Of a DNA stretch of 64,000 nt, positions 55,471-64,000 are shown one piece after another. Made by a program: the position numbers and the translations under genes. The stretch comes from Rhodocollybia butyracea (lineage: Eukaryota; Basidiomycota; Agaricomycetes; Agaricales; Omphalotaceae): contig JADNRY010000011.1 of the NCBI GenBank assembly GCA_015501585.1, positions 1 to 64,000 of the forward strand. Direction: 5' to 3'. Each line of letters begins with the position of its first letter. The first letter of the stretch is position 1. The notes below the pieces were generated by a model. It worked only from the letters and a program-made list of their open reading frames with translations, ran no database searches and was not told the origin of the DNA.

Positions 55471-57000
55471 GTTGACAGGGGGTTTGACTCAACACGACCT
55501 CCTCCGCTTTTATACGCGATGAGTGAAGAAATGTCTTGAGACAGAATGGTCGCGGCATCAAGAAAATGGGACTGACTTGTGTTTGTGTGAGGGATATACG
55601 CTAATTGAACAGCGTATCTTGGCTGATCAGTTAGGACTTGCAGATGAGCGCCTATAGCGGCAAGGCCTGAAGTATTTCTCACAAGATAACAGCTTTTGTT
55701 CGTCATACAAGCTCATTGGCGGCATGGTACCAAGCCGTATACACCAGCTTATTCGTTGACCAGAGCAACTAAGTATGCGCTAATATTGCTGGGTATAGCT
55801 GGTTATTGTGGCCGAATTCTTTCAACCTCGGTGATAGTTTTCACTACCTACGGCAGATTCAACCTCGGCAAGCGACCTTGAATTAGAGGCTATACTTGAG
55901 CTAAGGAGGAATTTTCGCCAAGTGCTGGATAATCAAAGACTTGGAACTGGAACAAATCGATTCCCACTCCCATACCTTCCCCACTACTGGACAAATCTTC
56001 ACAGCGGTTATTTCGGCCGATTCTCCACTTGTACTCTTGTTGACAGGTTACGACCCGGTTCCATACATTCCATCTGTTCCTAAACTATGACCGCGTCTCC
56101 GTTCGCAATAGGTACGCCTTCGGCTTCAGGAGTAGTCGTTGACAGAAAAAGATGACTACTAATAACAAAGTTGTTGTCTTAGACAATGTACTCCATACCA
56201 GCCCATACCTTGTCTTGATACAGAGTGCATAAGCGTCTTGGACCTGCCTGACCACAAGCAAAACATGTGTTGCGTGGTAGTCTTGGTTGTTGAATGCGGC
56301 AAGAAAGCTCTGGACTCTTGCAGAGAGTAAATACGTCAGAGAGTGCGCCACTGATGTTTACAAGCACCAGGACTTATGACTGCTATCGAAGCTTGGCATC
56401 TTTGTACTGATACTCTCGAACAACAAGACCACCTTCGGAAACCAGCTTGGCAGAGCTTGACAGATACCAGTTTTTTAAAGCTTCATCTGCTGCGCACCCT
56501 GACACGTCGTTCCGCCGGCACAAAATTTCGACCTTTCCGATTAGCCGAAAGGCTACCTTTAACCATGAATGGATAGACTTTGGGCTGTACAGCGTACAAG
56601 ACCCAAGCTTTGGAGAGTAAGTACCGAGTACTGGAACCGAATCCCAGTAAATTGGCATGCGCAGCTGTACATTGTCGGCAGGATTGTATGGTTAGTTTGC
56701 ACACTTGAGGACCGAATGACTCGGAAAACCACGAATTGGCCTAAGTAGGTATGTGGCTAAAACGGCCTTGTTCGTGGCAGAGGCGACACAAATTCTTGGA
56801 ATAGACCATTTTCCTCGGAGTTTCGGACTGAGAACGAAGAAAAGAACGGGCGCTTATTCCGCACAAGAGTCGATCGGACCGGCCAGGCGATATCTCTCGA
56901 TACCTGACATGGGGTATACTTGGCTCCGCTCTACAGCGGGGTCGAAGGAGCCGTCGTATATCAACGGAGAAAAACAGTGAGTTGACGATGTTGTTGAGCT
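55471..57000. other. Intergenic 1.5 kb, unrecognised
   Basis: Minus-strand frames at 56367-56085 and 56658-56383 look partly coding (CFACGQAG, then KVWAGMEYIV; and a 91-codon frame from MPIYWDSVPV). They may be exons of a degraded gene that I cannot name. Plus-strand frames (55696-55881, 56753-56980) are weaker. Confidence 0.25.
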
Positions 57001-57021
57001 GTATCTGGGTTTCAAACTACA

Positions 57022-57092
57022 CACGTCAGACTTTTATAAACGGCCAACACAGGTAAAATCTGAAGGCTGCGAGTTCGACCCTCGGGGTGGGC
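57022..57092 (+). pseudogene. 5'-truncated tRNA-Lys
   Basis: Begins in the anticodon stem (GTCAGACTTTTA), then about 20 nt of intron, ATCTGAAG, and a normal T arm (GAGTTCGACCCTC) and 3' acceptor (GGTGGGC). The acceptor 5' strand and D arm are missing. Confidence 0.75.
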
Positions 57093-57159
57093 TATAAACA
57101 TGTTGGGTCCGACCCTATTCCTTGTTTTGATTCAAGGTAGGAATTCTACTGGTGAAAAT

Positions 57160-57480
57160 TTTCAGAACGTCTCGGTATCTTCAAAAGACCGAAACGAACC
57201 TCCAAAAACTTTCTCCTGGGTAAACACTTGTCGAGTGCTACGGCGTGGAATTACCTTGTGTTTCTGACAAGGGTTGACAAGGTATGGGTACAGGTCTGAG
57301 GAAGGGGGGGTTGGGTGGAGGAGCAGGGACAATGTCAAATACTTCATCGCCGTCCCCAAGTCATTCAACATCATTTCATCTGCCAAGTACGCAAGTGCAG
57401 GAGGACTCAGGAGTGGAGGGCGAACTTGCTTCTGCTGGAGTTGCCGTCGGTAGCATTGTTGAGCTGTGTCTGCTTTCAGA
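57160..57480 (-). pseudogene. Displaced fragment of DBR1 (first copy)
   Basis: Matches DBR1 at about 59625-59900. It has the intron start after FLE, the remains of the [13 protein letters not shown] segment (decayed to RHKVIPRRST and so on), and the Pro/Asp/Ala-rich linker upstream of it. It carries stops and indels and is flanked by tRNA-Lys copies. Confidence 0.8.
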
Positions 57481-57503
57481 CAACACACTCCCTAGAAGTT
57501 ATT

Positions 57504-57602
57504 GCCCGCCTAGCTCAATCGGACAGAGCGTCAGACTTTTATGAACGTTACCCATAGTCTTATAAATTCTGAAGGCTGCGAGTTCAACCCTCGTGGGTGG
57601 GT
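57504..57602 (+). tRNA. tRNA-Lys(UUU) copy with intron, probably degenerate
   Basis: The acceptor GCCCGCC, a D arm (TAGCTCAATCGG), CAGACTTTTA with anticodon TTT, an intron of about 20 nt, TTCTGAAG and a T arm (GAGTTCAACCCTC) are present. The 3' acceptor strand has an extra G and no longer pairs cleanly, so this copy may be inactive. Confidence 0.6.
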
Positions 57603-57914
57603 TTAAGGGTGGTATACTAGCGTCGCTGTTAAAATTTTTTGATTCATATGATTTCATACTTGGGAGGAGTAAGAAGAGGTTCTACTCTGAAAAATACACA
57701 TCTACATATTTCCTTCCGAGTCCTGACTCGCAAGTGTAGGAGCAGGAGCACTTGAAGTTATACGAAGTTGTACAGCGGGGGTCCATGATGGAGTAGTTGG
57801 CCACTAACCCCCCGAAAGTATGGTCAGCTAAGGAACAGGGAACAGTGCTATAATGAGTAGCGTTGTTGAGCTGTAGTATCTGGATTTCAGACGATACAGT
57901 CCATAAAAGTTATG

Positions 57915-58008
57915 GCCCGCCTAGCTCAATCGGATAGAGCGTCAGACTTTTATAAGCACGTGACACGTCGGAATCTGAAGGCTGCGAGTTCGACCCTCGC
58001 GGTGGGCT
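57915..58008 (+). tRNA. tRNA-Lys(UUU) with 20-nt intron
   Basis: Complete cloverleaf: acceptor GCCCGCC pairs with GGTGGGC (one G-U). The D arm contains the A box TAGCTCAATCGG. The anticodon loop CTTTTAA has anticodon UUU, interrupted one base after the anticodon by a 20-nt intron. The T arm has GCGAGTTCGACCCTCGC as B box. The mature length is 74 nt. It is the only fully intact member of the array. Confidence 0.88.
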
Positions 58009-58084
58009 ATATACACATTGTGCACCTGGTGTAGGAGGTTGTTACTCTGAAATTTTTTTTTCATTTAGAACCCTCTCTAACCTG

Positions 58085-58345
58085 CATAAAGCGTCATCGG
58101 TTATCTTGAAAAGACCGAAAACGAACCTCCAACGACTTTTCTCCTGGGTTACACACTTGTCGAGTGCTACAAAATTCAAATTGGGTGAAATTACCTCGTG
58201 TTTCTGACAAGGGTCGACAAGGGTGGTTCTGGAGGTCTGAGGAATGGGGGGGCCGGGTGGAGGAGCAGGGGCGACGTCAAATGTTTACAGTTTCATTGCC
58301 GTCCCAAGTCATCCAACATGATTTCATCTAGGCGGAGCGGAGGGC
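58085..58345 (-). pseudogene. Displaced fragment of DBR1 (second copy)
   Basis: Same source region as the fragment at 57160-57480, with the shared 'cacttgtcgagtgctac' block and the Pro/Ala linker. It is more decayed, including a 16-bp insertion-like stretch ('aaaattcaaattgg'). Confidence 0.78.
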
Positions 58346-58583
58346 GAATTTGTTTATGTTCAGACAGTCCCTAGTAAATTGTAATTATTGCCCAGCCTAA
58401 GCTCATTCCTTCCGAGTCCTGACTCATAATTGTAGGTAGCAAGTAGCACTTGAAGGCTTATACCAAGTCGTACAACCACGGGTCCACGATGAAGCAGTTG
58501 GACAGTAACTCCCCGAAAGGATGGTGAGCTAGGGACATAATGAGGAGCTGCATCGGGGTTTCAGACGACACAGTCCCTAGTAA

Positions 58584-58650
58584 GCGTCAGACTTTTATAA
58601 GCAAGTGGCATCGGAATCTGAAGGCTGCGAGTTCGACCCTCGCGGTGGGC
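58584..58650 (+). pseudogene. 5'-truncated tRNA-Lys
   Basis: The anticodon arm, intron, T arm and 3' acceptor (GGTGGGC) are as in the intact copy, but the 5' acceptor strand and D arm are gone. A scrap resembling the lost 5' part ('tgcccagcctaagctcat') lies near 58390, so the gene seems to have been split by an insertion or deletion. Confidence 0.78.
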
Positions 58651-58981
58651 TATACATGTCAATTACGGTGATAGGTGCAATCTTTTGTTTTGATTCGGGA
58701 GTAGAGTAAGAGTTCTACTCTGAAAAATACATCTATGTATTCATATTCATCTTTTTTTGCGTGCTCCGATTCGCATCTGCTCAAGTACGATGTGTAGCTG
58801 TGTAGATGTGTATGTATAACAAGTACATCGATGCTATCTATCATAACACACTAATTATCTTTCGACCTACAATAAAAATACAACCATATGATCGTACTTA
58901 AGATCATATCCTCAACAATCCCCAACCCTTCCGACTCAAAGTAGTCGTCGTCGCCCCAACTTACAACAACAACAACAACCA

Positions 58982-60867
58982 CTACGAACTCGCCGCCCCA
59001 GGATTAACAAAATTACTCATCGCCAGCATCCTGCAAAACGCTTCCGTCTGGGGGTTCGAGTACACCGGGGCTAAGCAAAAAAACCACCAGTCAGCAAAAA
59101 CCGAAGCGGGGGGCATAGAGGGAGATGAAACCAGAAACCAGAACAATGACGAAGAAGAAGAAAGAAGAAAGAAAGACACGAGTAGATAGATACTCACGTT
59201 GTTTAACTCTAACCTTCCCCTTCCCTCCTCCATTCCCCTCCGGCCCCGGAGCAGTCCTCACAAAGACCTGCACGTCGTCAATCTTTATCCCACCTACCCC
59301 ACTTACCCTACCTGCCCCTGCCCCGTCCCCACCCTTGTCATCCCCAGATACATCTTCCCCACCGTCTTTCCCGCCCAACACATTCTCCCTCACCCACCTA
59401 ACCTCATTCTCGATCATACTCCTCGCAGTCGCTTCGTCTGGGAAGGGCTTCTGGAAGCGTTCGAGGGATATGTAGGAGTGGAAGGCGCGGGTTATGGCGA
59501 GCCAGTGCGGGTCGTAGGTTAGCATTGGTGGGGAGCGTGAGGAAGATTCAGAGGATTTTGAGGGTGTTACGGGTGTTTCTACGTCTATGACCTAGAACGA
59601 CATTAGTATAGAACGTCATTGGTATCTCGGTATCTTAAAGAGAGAGACGGAACACGAACCTCTAAAAACTTTCGCCTAGGTAAACACTTGTCGAGTGCTA
59701 CGAACTGCGTGAAACTACCTCCCCGTTCTGACATGGGCGGTTCTGGTATGGGTGCAGGTATTGGTGGAGGAGGAGGGGCGACGTCGAATGCTTCATCGCC
59801 GTCCAAGGCATCCAACATGATTTCGTCTGGGTTTGCGGGTGCCCGAGGAGGAGGAGGCAGAGCGGAAGTTGAACTGGATTCTACTGGAGCCGCCGCCGCC
59901 GTCTCAAACTCATCATCCTCGATGACAATCTCATCCGGATTCTTTTCCATCTCCATCTCCTTCCTCTCCTTCCCACCTCATCCTCCCACTCTCCACTCCT
60001 TCCATTTCCTCCCCTCCCTCCATTCCCTCCTCCCACCAAACCCGCGTCTGAAACCCCACATGCAAATGCGCGCTAAACCACCACTGCGGCTTCAACACCT
60101 TCATCAACCCCATCAGCGGCGGGCTGCCCAACCTGCCTTCATTAACCTCTGCTCTGAAATGCGGTTTTTGGCGTAAGAGCTTGTTCACGTCTGCAGCGGG
60201 GCGTAGGATGTTATATTGAGGGGCCAGTCGTGAGAGAGGAAGATGGTTGGTTTTGGGAGGAGGGAGAGTTGGCGGATGCTGGATTCGCGGATGTGGTAGA
60301 TGGAGCGGACGTCGTCTTTGGAGTAGGGTTGGGTTTCGTAGTAGCCTGGAACGTCAAGGTGTCAAATGCGTCAACTACGTTGGCAAGCGAGAAGGGAAGC
60401 AGTACACACCTTTGTTGAAATTATACCCTTTGAATATGCCCGATGCCCAGCGATCCTAATTCCATTGACAAGGACCGACCCAGCATGGCCCAGAAAGTAT
60501 ATATTCGGAGCTATCCATCCACCATGGAACCTTTCAGAACGGCGTAAGAACAAAACCAAAAGAAAAAAACTCACTGGAAAACTCACAACTCCCAAAAATA
60601 ATTACTCGCTTCGTGATTTCCTCCAATTACAATCGTCAATATCGGCGCTATGCTTTCTCCTGTGTAATATTTATGGAATTCGCCGAGAGCTTTGTATTTG
60701 TCTGGGACAGCCATGCATTGTAAATCGTGTTCGTTGCGGATGGCTTGGAAGTCGCCGCAGATGAGGAGGAGGTCTACTTTGTACGAGTTTTGGGATTCGA
60801 GGGCGGCGATGGAGGTGTATATGGTGTCGAGCTGGCCGTGGCAGCAGCCTTCGATGGCGACTTTCAT
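58982..60867 (-). CDS. DBR1: RNA lariat debranching enzyme
   Basis: Hydrolyses the 2'-5' branch of excised intron lariats in the nucleus. Start [17 protein letters not shown] at 60867. Family motifs in order: [37 protein letters not shown] then [32 protein letters not shown], an acidic/Pro-rich linker ([12 protein letters not shown]), [13 protein letters not shown] and a C-terminal [14 protein letters not shown] ending at 58982. Introns are evident near 60610, 60400, 59600 and 59180. To stay in frame one G is needed at about 60446 (GCTGGGCATC) and one base near 60202. A further frame change sits in the low-complexity linker near 59980. Because the motifs are perfectly kept, sequence errors are more likely than decay. 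Confidence 0.9.
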
Positions 60868-61137
60868 GGTTGAAGAGAAAGAAATCAAGCGTGGGATGAT
60901 GATGACATTATAATGATTATGCTACTGTACACTGGTAATGGTAAGTTATCTATTCGCCAACCTTTGTGGTCGTACTCGGATACGGTGTTCCAACCGTATG
61001 TGGTCCACTCTCCAGCGGGGCACTCGTCGAAGGAATCTTCTTCGGCACCATCGATTCTGGATCTGTCTGACCGCTGATGTTACCCATATAGCTGTCCGCA
61101 GCCTGCGACACCTTGTGCAGATGTGGCTGAGCTGCTT
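60868..61137. other. Spacer between DBR1 and the Ala/Ser-rich gene
   Basis: Holds the 5' region of DBR1 and the 3' end of the next minus-strand gene. No other feature is seen. Confidence 0.4.
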
Positions 61138-61805
61138 CTACAGCCCGCGGTCGATGTGCGGCTGAGCAGCAGTCTGCGCAGAAGCGATGTATTCTTTGCC
61201 AGTTTGCAGCGCTGTAGTTGCTCCTGCGTGGATTTGTGCGAGTGCGTCGTTGGCAGAGTCGTTTAATGTTCCATTAGCGTTACGTGAGGTGGATGTCGAG
61301 TTGGAGTTGGAGTTGGAATTGGAATTAGAGCTGGTAGAAGGAAGATACGACTGAGCGGTGGCAAAAGCACTCTCAGCCATACTCTTGACTTGGTCGAGAT
61401 AATTCTGGGCTTGAGCTTTGCCCATGTCGATATCGGCTTTGCCTTGTGCGGCGGCAATGTCGGTTTTCTGGCGCATCTCGTCGGATGCAGATGGTTCGCC
61501 AGTAAAGTCGCTGCCTAGAGACTGTACAGAGTTAGCATAGTATTCAACTTTAGACGACAATGCTCACCTTTGCAGCTAACGCAGCACTCTCTGCGACACC
61601 CTGGACCTGCTCGCTGTTGTATTCTACGGTACGAGCAGCAGCGTGCGTCGGGGCTTCTGACTGAGCTTGTGCAGCAGTCGTCTGAGCTCGGGCAGCACTG
61701 ACAAACAACTTGAGCGATAAAGTACCCCAACGGAGAAATGAATACTCACTCGGCACCAGTAGGCTCAGCGACGTTGAAGATTTTTCCGCTTTCAATGTCG
61801 GACAT
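61138..61805 (-). CDS. Small Ala/Gln/Ser-rich hypothetical protein
   Basis: Three exons are predicted: 61805-61750, 61697-61568 and 61521-61138. They total 570 nt, or 189 residues, in frame with GT-AG borders. It starts MSDIESGKIFNVAEPTGA. It is then almost entirely amphipathic and Ala/Gln-rich (ARAQTTAAQAQSEAPTHAAA, DIAAAQGKADIDMGKAQAQ), with an (SN)n microsatellite-encoded stretch in the middle and AQPHIDRGL at the end. No signal peptide or membrane segment. Composition and repeats recall LEA-like or lipid-droplet/membrane-binding amphipathic proteins, but I cannot assign a family. The (Ser-Asn)n tract may vary in length between strains. Confidence 0.7.
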
Positions 61806-62316
61806 GGCTTTCAAGAAATACAGATGGCGCAGATCCGCCCTCTTTATATACCGAGGCAATGGAGACAAAAGCAAATCAGTGACGTCGTCCTGATGTCATC
61901 GCCCATGACGTCGTTCCGAACAAACTACTGTCAAAGCGACTTGTCCATTTCAGGCAGTGTATCTCCGTGTATCATCGATCTGATGAAATGATGATCGCTT
62001 TTCCCCTTGCTTCGATTTTGACTGAATTGACTTACGGCCTCGCGATGCCAAGAGACATGCCGTAAGTTCCAACCAAAGCAAGAGTTTCCCACCGACGGCA
62101 TGCGCCAAAGCTTCACATCGTTCCAGCTCAAAATCTTGAGGCGCTTCTTTTGATGAGATCATACTTTACCAATCAACTTCTCTCTCCCTTAGTCAAAGAA
62201 TTATGCCCGCAATCTCTCTCATTTATTCATTCAGATTCCGATATCCAAGCTTCAGAGCTCCTTGCAAACGCAAAAAAAAATTACAAGTGCATTGTGATAA
62301 ACCGCACCACATCTAT
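61806..62316. other. Promoter region and spacer
   Basis: A TATA-like 'tatata' occurs at about 61853, 48 bp upstream of the Ala/Ser-rich gene. The rest shows only short frames and an A-run at 62271. Confidence 0.35.
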
Positions 62317-62393
62317 GGCCCATGCGAGGGTCGAACTCGCAGTCTTCAGATATGTACGACACTTCCAGTTGAGCTAGATGGGCATAAAACAAG
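62317..62393 (-). pseudogene. Decayed tRNA-like sequence 1
   Basis: On the minus strand: GCCCATC..TAGCTCAACTGG, then a damaged anticodon region, TCTGAAGA, and a normal B box GCGAGTTCGACCCTCGC. The acceptor strands are offset by one base and no proper anticodon loop forms. It is probably derived from the tRNA-Lys type of the array at 57-58.7 kb or a related isoacceptor. Confidence 0.6.
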
Positions 62394-62958
62394 GAGAAAG
62401 GTTTTGCTTAATCTACCAGTCATCCCCTGCGGGATCCTCCGAGTCTGACGGCGAAGAATGGAAGATGTAATTTGTCGTTGAAACAGTATATACAGGTACG
62501 GTACTTATAAGTAATGGTACAAGCATCATAGTATAATGCAAACTTAAATTGAACACTGTATCCACAAAGTCAAGCATTTTGGTACAGCATAGTAACCGCC
62601 GAAAGTACCCACCTGCCGTCCAGCCTCCCGGGGTGCAGGTGAACATTTTCCGCATGCCCCACCTAAACTCCTTTACACATAGAGAAACACATGGGACGGT
62701 ATGAGCCAAGTACTAGTAGGTAGCAACTCAACGAATGCAAAACCTGTCCAATTGGATAGACAGATTATGTGCACAATCTCTTCCATTTCAGGTACTTACT
62801 TTCAACTCCACTTGAGAGACAACAGCTGTCATGGTTTACTCAAGTACCACTTTAATTCATTCTGATTCCGATACTCGAGCTTCAGCAACACAAAAAAAAC
62901 TGCAAGCACTGTAAAGAAAAAAAGCAACCTTGAAACAACCATCATTCCTTGAATAGTA

Positions 62959-63033
62959 GCCCAAGCGAGGGTCGAACTCGCAGTCTTCAGATACGTATAC
63001 ATGTCCGACGCATCCAATTGAGCTAGATGGACA
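62959..63033 (-). pseudogene. Decayed tRNA-like sequence 2
   Basis: GTCCATC..TAGCTCAATTGGATGCGTCGGAC, then 'atgtatacgta' in place of a normal anticodon loop, then TCTGAAGA and the intact B box. The A and B boxes remain, so transcription is possible, but it cannot be a normal decoding tRNA. Confidence 0.6.
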
Positions 63034-63864
63034 TATAAAGAGTTTGCTTAATCTACTAGTCATCCCCTGACCCTCCGGGAGAGTCCTCTGACACATGAAG
63101 AGGCGAAGAATGGAAGATGTAATTTGCCGCTGAAACAGTATATACAATTACACTGGCAGTACTTATAACTTTAATGGTACAACTGCAGTAGTATAGTGCA
63201 AACTTAAATTGAACACTGTACTGGCTACAGCAGATCATCCACAAAATCAAACATTTTGGTACAACAGGTAACCACGGAAAGTATCCACCTGCTATCCAGC
63301 CCGGGGTGCAGGTGAATGCCCCACCTAAACTCCTTTACACATAGAGAAACACGTGGGACGGCACGAGCTAAGTAGTAGGTAGCAACAACAACTCAGTGAA
63401 TACAAAGCCTATCCAACTGGATAGGCTTTGTCAAAGATGCGCGCGGTCTCATCCATTTCAGGTACTTACCCTCAACTCTGCTTGAAAGTTGAGAGACAAC
63501 AGCTGTCACGCATTTTGGTACAACAGGTAACCACGGAAAGTATCCACCTGCCATCCAGTGGGTGCACTGGGTGAACACTTTCCGCATGCCCCGCCTAAAC
63601 TTCTTTACACATAGAGAAACACATGGGACAGCATGAGCTAGGAGATAGCAATGACAACTCAATGAATACAAAGCCTATCTCAAAAATTATGCGCACGGTC
63701 TCATCCATTTCAAGTACTTACTTCCAAGTCCACTTGAGAGTTGCTTGAGAGACAACCGCTGCTCAAGTACCTCTTTAATTCATTCTGATACTCGAGCTTC
63801 AGAAACACAAAAAAAAAAAAACCGAGTGCACTGTAAAGAGAAAAAATTGTGAGTGCACGTAATA

Positions 63865-63943
63865 TAGCCCACGCGAGAGTTGAACTCACTGTCTTCAGAT
63901 ATGTATAATACATGTCCGACGCATCCAATTGAGCTAGATAGGC
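63865..63943 (-). pseudogene. Decayed tRNA-like sequence 3
   Basis: Same pattern as copy 2. The loop region is a short palindrome ('atgtattatacat'), and the T arm is mutated (GAGTTCAACTCTC). Confidence 0.6.
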
Positions 63944-64000
63944 ATGAGAAGGTTTTGGTTAGTCTATTATCTTGATTACCATTTCCTTGTTTCCTTTCCT

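Larger units (their letters stand above)
62400..63960. repeat. Tandem repeat block carrying the tRNA-like sequences
   Basis: Blocks such as 'gcgaagaatggaagatgtaa', 'ttacacatagagaaacac', 'ggtaaccacggaaagtatcc' and 'tccaattgagctagat' recur with spacings of about 635 and 900 bp, giving three unequal units (from about 62317, 62955 and 63865). Units contain the decayed tRNA followed by about 500 bp of spacer. No stable protein frame is shared between units. The block runs to the window edge. Confidence 0.75.

Noticed and set aside
1..64000. CRISPR arrays, operons or bacterial signals
   Set aside because: The DNA is clearly eukaryotic (spliceosomal introns, intron-containing tRNA); the repeats found are segmental or satellite, not spacer arrays.

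Overview
The window is nuclear DNA of a filamentous basidiomycete, most likely an agaricomycete mushroom. Genes are intron-dense, with about 50-nt GT-AG introns and exons as short as 3 to 36 nt. The centre holds a divergent pair of homeodomain mating-type genes of the HD1 and HD2 classes, so this is a mating-type A (HD) locus. The species cannot be named from sequence alone, and the usual neighbour MIP is not seen.

Layout. (1) 0-21.4 kb, left arm: everything recognisable is on the minus strand. It holds six copies (A-F) of an unrecognised small membrane-protein family, here called the FPCVTL family, with decayed pieces of HD1, HD2 and an acid-sphingomyelinase-like gene. (2) 22.7-28.7 kb, core: HD1 (minus) and HD2 (plus) share a 175-bp promoter. 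(3) 31.4-53.4 kb, right arm: nearly the mirror image, everything on the plus strand. It holds five FPCVTL copies (I, G, J, H, K), two intact sphingomyelinase-like genes, and HD2 and sphingomyelinase relics. The order fits a tandem module: FPCVTL subfamily 3, sphingomyelinase, FPCVTL subfamily 2, HD2 relic. (4) 53.7-55.5 kb: a DUF7721-type gene faces a divergent FPCVTL member (L). (5) 57-58.7 kb: intron-containing tRNA-Lys genes and truncated copies interleaved with broken copies of a piece of DBR1. (6) 59-61.8 kb: DBR1 (lariat debranching enzyme) and a small Ala/Ser-rich gene. (7) 62.3-64 kb: tandem repeats carrying decayed tRNA-like sequences on the minus strand.

How it fits together. HD1 and HD2 proteins from different mates dimerise to switch on sexual development. 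Around them the locus has grown by repeated inverted and tandem segmental duplication. That process amplified the FPCVTL genes and the sphingomyelinase genes and left mating-gene debris. Most FPCVTL copies still have open frames and identical splice architecture, which suggests they are maintained.

Caution: HD1, HD2 and DBR1 each need one or more single-base corrections, mostly in short homopolymers, to read through. Because DBR1 is a conserved housekeeping gene, assembly errors are a serious alternative to real decay.
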